64,000 bases of DNA from Belliella kenyensis (GTDB lineage: Bacteria > Bacteroidota > Bacteroidia > Cytophagales > Cyclobacteriaceae), in assembly GCF_022549675.1 (NCBI RefSeq), contig NZ_JAKZGR010000001.1:248001-312000 (forward strand), in the 5' to 3' direction. Below the pieces are notes generated by a model that was given only the letters and a program-made list of their open reading frames with translations, had not been told where the DNA came from and made no database searches. This document shows, piece after piece, positions 27,377-35,749 of this stretch; the stretch's first letter is position 1; every line of letters starts with the position of its first letter. The translations under genes were made by a program, and so were the position numbers.

Positions 27377-27866
27377 AGCGTCCTAAATAAAATATGAGAG
27401 GTCTGAATCTTTGCCCAAAATGTGTATTTTGGGTTTGCACCAAAAACAAAGACCTCTCCTGTGTAATATCATATTGTTTTCTCAGATTATTAAAAAGATT
27501 GACCGTTCAATTTTCAAAAAACTGGTTAAAGATAAGCAGACAGATAAGGGTTGTAAAGGTTTTGATAGCTGGACACATCTAGTATAAATGCTCTTCTGTC
27601 ATTTTGCAAAAAGCACATCGGTAAGAGATATATCCAATGGTCTTCGTTCAGCTACGGGGGACCTAAACCATCTTGGAATTTCAAAGGCTCCTTCCAAGTC
27701 AAGTATCAGCTATCAGAACAAGCGGAGAGATGCTGATCTTTTTAAAGACCCTTATTATTCTCTTATAGGAAGTTTAGGACAGCAGGCATCACTCAGGCAT
27801 GTCAAACTTAAAATCAAGGTTCCAGTATATCTCTTGGATGCAACGGTCATAAGTCTTTGCCTTTGT
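27377..27866 (+). mobile_element. truncated IS4-family transposase remnant
   Basis: The left end carries a hairpin made of GAGAGGTCT and AGACCTCTC, with an inner stem CCCAAAA/TTTTGGG. A transposase N-terminus of the DUF4372/IS4 type follows: QIIKKIDRSIFKKLVKDK, GFDSWTHLV, then an in-frame TAA, then MLFCHFAKSTSVRDISNGLR and DLNHLGISKAPSKSSISYQN, ending at VYLLDATVISLCL. The last is the first DDE aspartate region. The remaining two thirds of the transposase and the right end are missing, replaced by a GIY-YIG repeat unit at about 27866. It is inactive through both the stop codon and the truncation. Confidence 0.78.
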
Positions 27867-27919
27867 AATATCGATCCACCGATTTCGAATAAAGTATATA
27901 AACACAATATGTATCCATC
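27866..27919 (-). pseudogene. 5' fragment of a fourth GIY-YIG gene
   Basis: From the ATG at 27919 the minus strand encodes MDTYCVYILYSKSVDRYY, identical to the start of the 29.3 kb copy, and then changes into IS4 sequence. Only 18 codons remain. It marks the left boundary of the tandem array and shows that the array was cut here, by deletion or by the loss of the IS right end. Confidence 0.8.
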
Positions 27920-27966
27920 TTTTAAAAAGCTAAAAATAAAAAAGGGTAGCTTTTGCTACCCTTTTG

Positions 27967-28073
27967 AGCCCCTTGCCGGTCCCGATAGCTATCGGGACAG
28001 CGACCTACTGTTCCGATAGCTATCGGAAAAGTCAGTTGCTCTACCATTCCGATAGCTTTCGGAATAAAGAGGT
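27967..28073 (-). pseudogene. tRNA-Thr copy A with loops replaced by palindromes
   Basis: Acceptor, T-stem and anticodon-stem segments match the intact tRNA-Thr at 29347-29419. The T loop is replaced by TCCCGATAGCTATCGGGA, the anticodon region by TTCCGATAGCTATCGGAA, and the 5' side of the D arm by a third copy with one change (GATAGCTTTC). The anticodon itself is lost, so it cannot act as a tRNA. It lies 5 bases after the stop codon of a GIY-YIG gene on the same strand. Confidence 0.9.
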
Positions 28074-28078
28074 ATTCG

Positions 28079-28366
28079 TCAGTACTTTTCTAGAAGTTTG
28101 ATTGAAATTTCAGGATGTTGCTTTAAATTTTCTAGATAGGTTCTTGACTTATTCTTTTTGATATGCTTTTCTATAAGCTTAGCCTGCCTTTCACTCATAC
28201 ATACAATTGTATGAAATATCTCCCAGTCTTCTGCCCTATCCGTAAAAGCTCCTTTAAAAACATGACGATTATGTTGATCAAGTCTTGAAAGGATATCTAT
28301 GCTATATCCAATGTAATATCGATCCACCGATTTCGAATAAAGTATTTAAACACAATATGTATACAT
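28079..28366 (-). pseudogene. GIY-YIG nuclease gene copy with nonsense codon
   Basis: This copy is the third GIY-YIG gene counted from the intact tRNA. Its frame matches the other two full copies except that codon 7 is TAA rather than TAT, so translation from the usual ATG would stop after six residues. A GTG at 28327 could restart an 82-residue product (from the VDRYYIGYS segment), but this would lack the first strand, VYILYS, holding the motif I tyrosine. One other substitution replaces Met by Ile (SIDILSRL). It is probably inactive. Confidence 0.75.
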
Positions 28367-28414
28367 CTTTTAAAAAGCTAAAAATAAAAAAGGGTAGCTT
28401 TTGCTACCCTTTTG

Positions 28415-28557
28415 AGCCCCTTGCCGGTCCCGATAGCTATCGGGACAGCGACCTACTGTTCCGATAGCTATCGGAACAGTCAGTTGCTCTACCATTCCGA
28501 TAGCTATCGGAACAGTCAGTTGCTCTACCATTCCGATAGCTATCGGAATAAAGAGGC
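28415..28557 (-). pseudogene. tRNA-Thr copy B with four palindromes
   Basis: It has the same structure as copy A, but a 36-base stretch (CAGTCAGTTGCTCTACCATT followed by the palindrome) occurs twice. There are thus four palindromes instead of three. All palindromes here are perfect (CCGATAGCTATCGG core). The acceptor end is closest to the intact gene (AAGAGGC, as in the true tRNA). Confidence 0.9.
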
Positions 28558-28562
28558 ATTCT

Positions 28563-28850
28563 TCAGTACTTTTCTAGAAGTTTAGTTGAAATTTCAGGAT
28601 GTTGCTTTAAATTTTCTAGATAGGTTCTTGACTTATTCTTTTTGATATGCTTTTCTATAAGCTTAGCCTGCCTTTCACTCATGCATACAATTGTATGAAA
28701 TATCTCCCAGTCTTCTGCCCTATCCGTAAAAGCTCCTTTAAAAACATGACGATTATGTTGATCAAGTCTTGAAAGCATATCTATGCTATATCCAATGTAA
28801 TATCGATCCACCGATTTCGAATAAAGTATATAAACACAATATGTATACAT
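28563..28850 (-). CDS. GIY-YIG nuclease family protein (copy 2)
   Basis: The 95-residue protein is a minimal GIY-YIG domain. VYILYS and DRYYIGYS supply the two tyrosine motifs, SRLDQHNR holds the conserved arginine, and a glutamate lies in IEKHIKKNKSRTYLENL. This is the UPF0213/UvrC-N-like small nuclease type, common in many near-identical copies in Bacteroidota, often beside stable RNA genes. It lies directly downstream of a palindrome-broken tRNA-Thr copy and its terminator on the same strand, and 5 bases before the next broken copy. DNA cleavage is likely from the fold; its target is unknown. Confidence 0.85.
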   Translation of the reverse strand: MYTYCVYILYSKSVDRYYIGYSIDMLSRLDQHNRHVFKGAFTDRAEDWEIFHTIVCMSERQAKLIEKHIKKNKSRTYLENLKQHPEISTKLLEKY

Positions 28851-28898
28851 CTTTTAAAAAGCTAAAAATAAAAAAGGGTAGCTTTTGCTACCCTTTTG

Positions 28899-29005
28899 AG
28901 CCCCTTGCCGGTCCCGATAGCTATCGGGACAGCGACCTACTGTTCCGATAGCTATCGGAAAAGTCATTTGCTCTACCATTCCGATAGCTATCGGAATAAA
29001 GAGGT
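28899..29005 (-). pseudogene. tRNA-Thr copy C with loops replaced by palindromes
   Basis: This is the copy closest to the intact tRNA-Thr. Three palindromes replace T loop, anticodon loop and the D-arm 5' side exactly as in copy A; all three are perfect here. One substitution (AGTCATTTG for AGTCAGTTG) marks independent drift. It follows a GIY-YIG stop codon by 5 bases. Confidence 0.9.
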
Positions 29006-29010
29006 ATTCG

Positions 29011-29298
29011 TCAGTACTTTTCTAGAAGTTTAATTGAAATTTCAGGATGTTTCTTTAAATTTTCTAGATAGGTTCTTGACTTATTCTTTTTGATATGCTT
29101 TTCTATAAGCTTAGCCTGCCTTTCACTCATACATACAATTGTATGAAATATCTCCCAGTCTTCTGCCCTATCCGTAAAAGCTCCTTTAAAAACATGACGA
29201 TTATGTTGATCAAGTCTTGAAAGCATATCTATGCTATATCCAATGTAATATCGATCCACCGATTTCGAATAAAGTATATAAACACAATATGTATCCAT
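29011..29298 (-). CDS. GIY-YIG nuclease family protein (copy 1, next to intact tRNA-Thr)
   Basis: This 95-residue GIY-YIG protein differs from copy 2 at only a few residues (MDTY for MYTY, LKKHPEISIK for LKQHPEISTK). The GIY-YIG-type motifs VYILYS and YYIGYS, the arginine of SRLDQHNR and the C-terminal glutamate are all present, so it can be active. The gene starts 48 bases beyond the 3' end of the intact tRNA-Thr, just after the terminator hairpin, with the same polarity. It may be expressed from read-through of the tRNA transcript. Confidence 0.86.
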   Translation of the reverse strand: MDTYCVYILYSKSVDRYYIGYSIDMLSRLDQHNRHVFKGAFTDRAEDWEIFHTIVCMSERQAKLIEKHIKKNKSRTYLENLKKHPEISIKLLEKY

Positions 29299-29313
29299 CT
29301 TTTAAAAAGCTAA

Positions 29314-29345
29314 AAATAAAAAAGGGTAGCTTTTGCTACCCTTTT
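29314..29345 (-). terminator. terminator of tRNA-Thr, repeated in each array unit
   Basis: Arms AAAAGGGTAGC and GCTACCCTTTT with an AAAA loop are followed on the minus strand by TTATTTTTAG. It begins directly after the tRNA 3' end. The same hairpin recurs behind each broken tRNA copy, at about 28866-28897, 28382-28413 and 27934-27965. Confidence 0.88.
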
Positions 29346-29346
29346 G

Positions 29347-29419
<73 letters not shown>

Positions 29420-29504
29420 TTCTTTTTTTGTCTGATTGGGATCGTTTTCCCCTTTTGACACTGCAAATATAGATGCTTTGTTTTTATCTCCAAAACCTAT
29501 TTGC

Positions 29505-29538
29505 AAAAAAAATAGGGAGATAAAACTATCTCCCTATT
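29505..29538 (-). terminator. terminator of the DUF349 gene
   Basis: The perfect 12-base arms AATAGGGAGATA and TATCTCCCTATT enclose AAAC and are followed on the minus strand by a run of eight T. It lies 11 bases after the stop codon. Confidence 0.9.
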
Positions 29539-29548
29539 TATGAGTGAA

Positions 29549-31405
29549 TTAAAATTCACGAATGATAGAAAGTTTTTTCTTTAATTTATCAATTTCCGCT
29601 TCTGCTTTCTTGATTTTATCATCGAATTGGTCTTTTAGCTTATCCGCTGTCTTTGAGTCTGCAAAAAACTCCAAGTTATTTTTCCAAAGCGTAATATTAT
29701 TTTCCAAGTCGGAGATTTGCTTTCTGATACCATGCTCTTTCTTGTTCAACGTTCTATTAGCATTTGGATCAGATTGAAGTTTATTGAGGTTTAGTCTGAA
29801 AAGGAACTCATCTTTATTGCCTCCTTCTATACCCAATTCTTTCACATAAAAATCTACTGCTTCATTAAACTTGGTCAATATGTCTTTCATGTTTTTTCTA
29901 GGCACAAAACCGATGGCATTGAACTCATGAATCATTTTTTCCAAATTCTCTTCAGATTTATTGGCTGTCTTTGCTTCTTCTTTGATTTTGGCGCAAAGGG
30001 CTTCTTTAGTTACTAAATTAACTTCAAATTCTTTATTGACAGCTTTATTGGCTGATCTTCTATTATCAAAGAAGGTATCACAAGCTTTTTTGAATTTTGA
30101 ATATAATTGATCTCTGAACTTTTCAGGAGTTGGGCCTAAGTTTCTCCATTCTTGTTGAAGTGAAATCATCTTATTGGCCGTCTCTTGCCATTCTGTACTA
30201 TTAACTAAATCTTCAGCTTTAGCTATTAATTCTTCTGCTTTCTCTTTATTTTTGGCTCTTATTTCGTCGAGCTCTTTGAAAAATAAATTCTTGTTATGAA
30301 AGAATTGTTTGAATGTGCCCCAGAAGTCTTTATTAACTTCTCTTCCCTCCTCTTTTGGTATTGGACCTATTGCTTCCCATTCTTTTTGAATAGCTAATAC
30401 TTCTTTGGTTTTTATATTCCATTCCTTGATTTTAGTAGCATGGAAATTTTTAAATGGTTCCAGTTTTTCGATCAGTTGTTTTTTGAGCTCTAGATTTTGC
30501 AAGTATACTCCTTTTTGGCTTTCGAAGTACTCTTTTCTACGACCATACACAGTATCAGATGCTGTTTTGAATCTATTCCACAAAGCTTCCTGCTCTTCTC
30601 GAGGTACTGGTCCGACATGCTTGAATTCCTCATGGAGATCATTCAAAGATTTGATCGCCTCTGCCAAATTATCCAATTTAATTAATGCTTCTGCCTTCTC
30701 GCAAATCTCTAGTTTTTGTTCAAGATTCTTCTTTCTATCTAATTCTTTGAGTTCAAAATATATGCTTCTATTGTCATAGAATCTGTCCATTAAGGCATTG
30801 TAAGAAGCCCAGAGACTTTTATTTTGAGCAGCAGGAACTTGACCAATGGATTTCCAATCTTCTTGAATTTGCTTTATGGCATTGATGCTTAGGGTAGTTT
30901 CTTCTCCGTCTACTAAGTCTCTTAATTTATCAAGGATTAAGTTCTTAGTATAAAGATTTTTTTCTTTTTGTCTTTCTTGCTCCTTAAAGAAATCAGCTCT
31001 TTTTGTTTTAAAATCATGAACCAGAGCGTAGAAAATAGAATCTTCATTACTTCTTCTATATTCAAAATCATCTTCTACTCCACCAGTATTTAAAAAATCT
31101 TTTAATGCAACCTCCTTCTCATTATTAAAAAATTCATCATAATGTGACTTAAGATCATTGACTATACTGTCTGATTTTATAAAATTCGGAGATGAAGTTA
31201 TTGTTTTGAGTGAAGCTAACAGTTCCTCTTTGGACATACTACTATAATCCAACTCCTCATTTGATTCATTATCTTCGTGATGTTCTTCTGTTGTAGTTTC
31301 ATCAAGGTTATGTGGTTCTGAAATTTCACTTTTACCCGTTGTGGCTTCATGTTCAGCTGCTTGGGTCACCTTGTCTTCTTCGGACATTTCTTTATCTGTG
31401 CTCAT
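29549..31405 (-). CDS. DUF349 domain-containing protein
   Basis: The 618-residue protein starts with an acidic, low-complexity region (residues 1-55, rich in E, T and S). Five repeats of the DUF349 helical unit follow, each with the W/F..iG.vP pattern: DWKSIGQVP, EFKHVGPVP, EWEAIGPIP, EWRNLGPTP and EFNAIGFVP. The C-terminus is a coiled coil ending KKKLSIIREF. DUF349 proteins are abundant cytoplasmic proteins of Bacteroidota of unknown role; the long helical repeats suggest a scaffold or nucleic-acid-associated function. It is separately transcribed and has its own strong terminator. Confidence 0.9.
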   Translation of the reverse strand: MSTDKEMSEEDKVTQAAEHEATTGKSEISEPHNLDETTTEEHHEDNESNEELDYSSMSKEELLASLKTITSSPNFIKSDSIVNDLKSHYDEFFNNEKEVALKDFLNTGGVEDDFEYRRSNEDSIFYALVHDFKTKRADFFKEQERQKEKNLYTKNLILDKLRDLVDGEETTLSINAIKQIQEDWKSIGQVPAAQNKSLWASYNALMDRFYDNRSIYFELKELDRKKNLEQKLEICEKAEALIKLDNLAEAIKSLNDLHEEFKHVGPVPREEQEALWNRFKTASDTVYGRRKEYFESQKGVYLQNLELKKQLIEKLEPFKNFHATKIKEWNIKTKEVLAIQKEWEAIGPIPKEEGREVNKDFWGTFKQFFHNKNLFFKELDEIRAKNKEKAEELIAKAEDLVNSTEWQETANKMISLQQEWRNLGPTPEKFRDQLYSKFKKACDTFFDNRRSANKAVNKEFEVNLVTKEALCAKIKEEAKTANKSEENLEKMIHEFNAIGFVPRKNMKDILTKFNEAVDFYVKELGIEGGNKDEFLFRLNLNKLQSDPNANRTLNKKEHGIRKQISDLENNITLWKNNLEFFADSKTADKLKDQFDDKIKKAEAEIDKLKKKLSIIREF

Positions 31406-31458
31406 AGTTTTAAGTAGTACTTATTCAAATACAGTATAAACAAAAGTAATCATTTTGT

Positions 31459-32031
31459 TTAATTTAATCTTGGGTCGATTGGATAATTTGCCATAATCTG
31501 ATATTCTCCTCCCATATTTTTCAGAATAATTCTCCACAATTCTTCAGGACTTGCTTTAAATATACTTTCTGTCTCAGTACAAGGTGTATGAATCCAAGTC
31601 TTTTCAGCAATTTCTTCTTCCAATTGACCTTCTGACCAACCTGAGTATCCTATAAAGAATCTTACGTATTCTAGGTCTACTTCAGAATTGATAATTTTCT
31701 GTTCTAATTGGCTGAAATCTCCCCCCCACCACAAGTTATTACCAAGGGGAACGCTTCCATCAAGCATCCTCTCACCAAAATAAATAAAGTGAAAAGTGTT
31801 CTGCTCAACGGGGCCTCCAACATATACATCTGAATCTAAAAAACTCAATCGATCAATCAATTCACTTACTTTCAAGATTGACAATTTATTTAAAACCAAA
31901 CCAAATGAGCCTCCTTTACTATTTTCGCAAAGTAATACCACTGACCTTACAAAATTCTCATCTTGCAAAAAAGGCTCAGAAATTAGCAAGGTTCCTGGTT
32001 TGATCTGGTTCTGGGCGTTTTCTTCCATCAA
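31459..32031 (-). CDS. yqgE: YqgE/AlgH family protein
   Basis: The 190-residue protein carries the family signatures PGTLLISEPFLQDENFVRSVV at the N-terminus (positions about 31935-32000), GSFGLVLNK near residue 41, VYVGGPVEQ near 69 and FIGYSGWSEGQLEEEI near 120. YqgE proteins (UPF0301) are widespread and cytosolic; in pseudomonads AlgH was tied to alginate regulation, but the general function is not known. It is divergent from pdxH with a 157-base shared upstream region. Confidence 0.92.
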   Translation of the reverse strand: MMEENAQNQIKPGTLLISEPFLQDENFVRSVVLLCENSKGGSFGLVLNKLSILKVSELIDRLSFLDSDVYVGGPVEQNTFHFIYFGERMLDGSVPLGNNLWWGGDFSQLEQKIINSEVDLEYVRFFIGYSGWSEGQLEEEIAEKTWIHTPCTETESIFKASPEELWRIILKNMGGEYQIMANYPIDPRLN

Positions 32032-32188
32032 AATCTGTCTTTTAAAGAATGTTAATATATGTCTAAATTTTTTAAATGCAATAAGAATATTAATTTTATC
32101 ACAGATTATGTAATTGAATCCCCTAGTGGAATAATTACATTAAATCTATATATATTTTAGTTTACTAAAGGTTTTCTTTACATGAATT

Positions 32189-32824
32189 ATGAAATTATCT
32201 GATATTAGAATTGATTATGCATTAAAATCACTAGACATAGTGGATGTGGCTGCTGAGCCTTTGATCCAATTCAAAGTATGGTTTGAAGAAGCCGTTGCGT
32301 CAAAAGTACTTGAAGTAAATGCGATGAACTTGTCTACTGTAAAAGAGAATGGATACCCTAATTCGCGAATAGTTCTTTTAAAAGGAATAGATCATGGTTT
32401 GGTATTTTTCACAAATTATGAAAGTGAAAAAGGAAAAGAATTGGCGAACAATCCCAAAGTTGCATTGACATTTTTTTGGCCAGAATTGCAACGTCAGGTT
32501 CGATTTTTGGGAAAAGTAGAAAAGGTAAGTCGCAAAGAATCAAATGACTATTTTTTTTCACGTCCATTTCCATCACAAATTGGCGCTTGGGCTTCACCTC
32601 AAAGCCAAGTTATACCCAACAGGACATTTTTAGAAGAAAACGAAAAACTATATTTAGAAATTTACGAGAAAGAAGAAATCCAAAGACCACCTCATTGGGG
32701 AGGTTTCAGAGTTATAATTGAAGAGGCGGAGTTTTGGCAAGGTAGACCAAGTAGACTTCATGATCGGATCAGATATAGACAGCAAAGCGATCTTTCGTGG
32801 AAACTAGAAAGGATAGCACCGTGA
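32189..32824 (+). CDS. pdxH: pyridoxamine 5'-phosphate oxidase
   Basis: The 211-residue protein is of the usual length for PdxH. This FMN enzyme oxidises pyridoxamine- or pyridoxine-5'-phosphate to pyridoxal-5'-phosphate, the last step of B6 synthesis and salvage. Signatures are NSRIVLLKG and FTNYESEKGKEL near residues 55-85 (FMN and substrate binding), RQVRFLGKVEKV near 108, and the C-terminal EFWQGRPSRLHDRIRY. All are intact. A terminator hairpin overlaps its stop codon. Confidence 0.96.
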   Translation: MKLSDIRIDYALKSLDIVDVAAEPLIQFKVWFEEAVASKVLEVNAMNLSTVKENGYPNSRIVLLKGIDHGLVFFTNYESEKGKELANNPKVALTFFWPELQRQVRFLGKVEKVSRKESNDYFFSRPFPSQIGAWASPQSQVIPNRTFLEENEKLYLEIYEKEEIQRPPHWGGFRVIIEEAEFWQGRPSRLHDRIRYRQQSDLSWKLERIAP

Positions 32825-32840
32825 TGCTATCCTTTATTTA
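32810..32840 (+). terminator. terminator overlapping the pdxH stop
   Basis: Arms AGGATAGCA and TGCTATCCT with a 6-base loop containing the TGA stop are followed by TTATTTATTT. The convergent bshB1 gene ends 14 bases after pdxH, so the hairpin may serve both. Confidence 0.75.
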
Positions 32841-33575
32841 TTTCAAATCAAAAAGGTCACTTATACCGATCATTCTTTCTTTGGTAAATCCCTCCCCATA
32901 AGCTACATTGATACTGTGGCCGAATTCGCGTGCTCGAGCCTCAATGAAATCTAAAAAATGTTTCGAAGAAATGAAGCTTTCTGGTTCTTTATTTTCAGGA
33001 TCATAGAACTGCGACTTGAAAGCCATAATACTTTCTATTTTGGAAGACCAAAATTCAGAGATATCAACAACAAAGTCGGGCTGTATATAATTGTTTTGAA
33101 TGTAATGGTAGACATATTTTGGTCTCCATGGACTTTGGACTTGATCCTCAAGTATAGTCTCAACTTTCCTCAATCCACTAACAAAACAAGCTTTGGAGAC
33201 TACTTCCCCTCCTTTGGCATGATCTGGATGCCTATCACTTATCGCATTAGCTAAAACGATTTCAGGTTGATATTTTCGAATCATTTTCACGACTTCTAGC
33301 TGATGGTGTGTATCGTCCATAAATAGAATATCTTTAAAACCTAAATTCTCTCTAGCTGAAAGATTCAGTATTCTTGATGACTCCAGGGCCTCCTGAAGTC
33401 TGATCTCAGGTGTACCTCTTGTCCCTAACTCTCCTTGAGTAAAATCTACTATCCCTACCTTTTTGCCTTGAGCTATGGATGCTGCTATAGTACCAGAACA
33501 TGCTAATTCTGCATCATCTGGATGGGCGGCAAATACCAATATATCTAACTTCAGTTTGTTCATCTTTTCATTCAT
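32838..33575 (-). CDS. bshB1: bacillithiol biosynthesis deacetylase BshB1
   Basis: The 245-residue LmbE-like zinc deacetylase has AHPDDAELACSGT near residue 16 (His and Asp metal ligands) and SDRHPDHAKGG near 111. It also has the BshB1-type TQGELGTRGTPEIRLQEA. It removes the acetyl group from N-acetylglucosaminyl-malate in making bacillithiol, the main low-molecular-weight thiol of many Bacteroidota. bshA and bshC are not in the window. Start taken at ATG 33575; a second Met four codons in is also possible. Confidence 0.93.
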   Translation of the reverse strand: MNEKMNKLKLDILVFAAHPDDAELACSGTIAASIAQGKKVGIVDFTQGELGTRGTPEIRLQEALESSRILNLSARENLGFKDILFMDDTHHQLEVVKMIRKYQPEIVLANAISDRHPDHAKGGEVVSKACFVSGLRKVETILEDQVQSPWRPKYVYHYIQNNYIQPDFVVDISEFWSSKIESIMAFKSQFYDPENKEPESFISSKHFLDFIEARAREFGHSINVAYGEGFTKERMIGISDLFDLK

Positions 33576-33607
33576 TCTAAGACAACGTCTATAGGAATAT
33601 AAAAAGT

Positions 33608-34642
33608 TTACCTGATTTTTAAATTTTGTCCAACTCTCAGAACAGATCGAGTTGTCAGACCATTGAGTCTAGTCAATGTAGCAACACTTACCCCATATCT
33701 TCTGGCAATTACACTGAGGTTTTCACCACTTCTTACTCTATGATATACAGATTTTTGTGCTTCTACTACGTGGTCAAAGCTTGCAGCTGTTATCATGTAA
33801 ACATCCGATTTCAATTTTCCACTTCCGAAATCGAAAAGTAATGTAGGATTAATAGAAAGTCCTTGATACCTGACTTCATAATGAAGATGTGGGCCTGTAC
33901 TCCTACCAGTGCTCCCACCTAATCCCAATACATCTCCTGATTTCACTTCTTGACCTACTTCTACGAGGATTTTTGACATGTGTCCATATAAGGTCTCAAG
34001 TCCATTTTTGTGCCTTACTACTACATAATAGCCATAGCCATTTCTATCATAGGATTTTATTCTCACGATTCCATCAAATGTACTGTAAATTGGATCACCT
34101 GTGGTCAATTTCAAATCAGTTCCATGATGCCATCTGTATCTCCGAAATCCAAATTCTGAAGTTACTCTTGTCTCATCTAAAGGCATGGAATAAGTAGTTC
34201 CGAAAAAGTGATCATAAAGCTTTACATATACTGTATCTTTAAACTCTTTTGGATTGAAGTTATAGATATTGATCTTTTGACTATCCCATGAAGAGAAATA
34301 TTCATAAGCTGTGACCCAAATACTATCAATTTGAATCTGTTCTGAAACCTTCACAAGTTGATTGGTAGGTGCCCATACCAGTGAGAGTGTATCTTCTGAA
34401 ACGATACTTAATCTCTTCTTGATATCTACATAATCCAAATACAACAATGAATCTGTCTCTCTCGTCAATCCTTGCAAAAACTTTTGAGAATCAAAAAGTC
34501 TTAAATCCCTTTGCAAAGGATTTTTTGATGCACTCTCCTGATCTTTGGGTTTTTTGATGATTTTGGGAAAGATTTGAGCATAAGTTGTAGAAAAACTTAT
34601 GCTCATTAATAGTATCAATAATATACTCTTGATATTCGACAT
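33608..34642 (-). CDS. M23 peptidase with LysM domain
   Basis: The 344-residue protein has a signal peptide (MSNIKSILLILLMSISFSTTYAQ), an unassigned region to about residue 155, an M23 LytM-type endopeptidase domain and a C-terminal LysM. Zinc ligands are visible in WHHGTDLKL near residue 167 and GPHLHYEV near 247. The LysM (residues about 299-344) contains VRSGENLSVIARRYGV. It should cut peptide cross-links of peptidoglycan in the periplasm, or act as an EnvC-like activator if inactive; the metal ligands favour activity. It is encoded 16 bases after trxB, possibly co-transcribed with it. Confidence 0.93.
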   Translation of the reverse strand: MSNIKSILLILLMSISFSTTYAQIFPKIIKKPKDQESASKNPLQRDLRLFDSQKFLQGLTRETDSLLYLDYVDIKKRLSIVSEDTLSLVWAPTNQLVKVSEQIQIDSIWVTAYEYFSSWDSQKINIYNFNPKEFKDTVYVKLYDHFFGTTYSMPLDETRVTSEFGFRRYRWHHGTDLKLTTGDPIYSTFDGIVRIKSYDRNGYGYYVVVRHKNGLETLYGHMSKILVEVGQEVKSGDVLGLGGSTGRSTGPHLHYEVRYQGLSINPTLLFDFGSGKLKSDVYMITAASFDHVVEAQKSVYHRVRSGENLSVIARRYGVSVATLTRLNGLTTRSVLRVGQNLKIR

Positions 34643-34657
34643 GCTTACTTATTAACC

Positions 34658-35596
34658 CTACTCTACAGCTGCTAAATACCTCTCAGCGTCTAATGCTGCC
34701 ATACAACCTGTGCCTGCTGCCGTGACAGCTTGCCTATAAACATGATCTTGAGCATCACCACACGCAAATACGCCTTCAATGTTTGTTTTAGTACTGCCTG
34801 GAATAGTTTTAATATAACCTGATTCATCCATTGTGATGAAATCTTTAAAAATCCCTGTGTTCGGCTGATGTCCTATGGCCACAAAGAAACCTGAAACTTT
34901 GATTTCAGATACTTCTTTTGTGACATTATTTAAAATTCTGGCACCAACAACTTCTTCTTCTCCTAAGATCTCTTCAGTCTCTGAGTTCCAAAGTATTTCA
35001 ATTTTAGGATTATTCATTACTCTTTTTTGCATGATCTGCGAAGCCCTCATTTCATCTCTTCTCACGATCATATAGACCTTATTACAAATATTAGCTAGAT
35101 ATGAAGCTTCCTCACAAGCTGTGTCTCCTGCTCCTACAATAGCTACATCTTGACCTCTAAAGAAAAATCCATCGCAAACTGCACAAGCCGAAACTCCCTT
35201 ACCATTAAGTCTCTCTTCACTTTCTAAACCAAGCCATTTTGCAGAGGCTCCTGTAGAAATAATTACAGTATCTGCATGTATTTCTACTTGTTCGTCGACA
35301 ATAACTTTATGTGGTGCTTTGGAGAAATCTACTTCTGTAACTAGTCCATACCTTACTTGTGTTCCGAACCTCTCAGCTTGCTTTCTAAAATCCTCCATCA
35401 TTTCAGGTCCCATGATACCATCTGGATATCCTGGATAGTTCTCCACATCTGTGGTAATAGTAAGCTGCCCACCTGGCTGACTACCTGTATATAAAACTGG
35501 ATTCAAACCTGCCCTAGCTGCATAAATTGCAGCGGTATATCCTGCTGGTCCAGAACCTATGATTAAGACTTTAACTTTTTCTATATCTTTATTCAT
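34658..35596 (-). CDS. trxB: thioredoxin-disulfide reductase
   Basis: The 312-residue flavoenzyme reduces thioredoxin with NADPH. FAD-binding IIGSGPAGYTA lies near residue 12, the redox-active CAVCDG near 137, NADPH-binding VGAGDTACEE near 153 and the C-terminal FAD motif GVFACGDAQDH near 280. Length and motifs are standard. It lies downstream of the rpoD terminator on the same strand. Confidence 0.96.
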   Translation of the reverse strand: MNKDIEKVKVLIIGSGPAGYTAAIYAARAGLNPVLYTGSQPGGQLTITTDVENYPGYPDGIMGPEMMEDFRKQAERFGTQVRYGLVTEVDFSKAPHKVIVDEQVEIHADTVIISTGASAKWLGLESEERLNGKGVSACAVCDGFFFRGQDVAIVGAGDTACEEASYLANICNKVYMIVRRDEMRASQIMQKRVMNNPKIEILWNSETEEILGEEEVVGARILNNVTKEVSEIKVSGFFVAIGHQPNTGIFKDFITMDESGYIKTIPGSTKTNIEGVFACGDAQDHVYRQAVTAAGTGCMAALDAERYLAAVE

Positions 35597-35749
35597 TGAG
35601 ATTTAAATTTAAGGTTGGCAAATTTTGTTAATTTAAAATAGACAACAAAGTATAATCGTGTTAAAATTCCATAAAAAATCACTTTAGGTTTTTTAAAATA
35701 CGTCTTATGTCATATTATTTCCTCATGACTTCATGCTAGTTGTGAAAAA

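Larger units (their letters stand above)
27966..29345. repeat. tandem array of three tRNA-Thr/GIY-YIG units (448, 484, 448 bp)
   Basis: Near-identical units begin at 27966, 28414 and 28898, and the intact tRNA-Thr begins the same way at 29346. Read on the minus strand, each unit is terminator, GIY-YIG gene, then a tRNA-Thr copy broken by palindromes. Unit lengths are 448, 484 and 448 bases; the 36 extra bases of the middle one come from a local duplication inside its tRNA copy. The very high identity implies recent amplification. All units already carry the palindromes, so those preceded the amplification. Confidence 0.92.
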
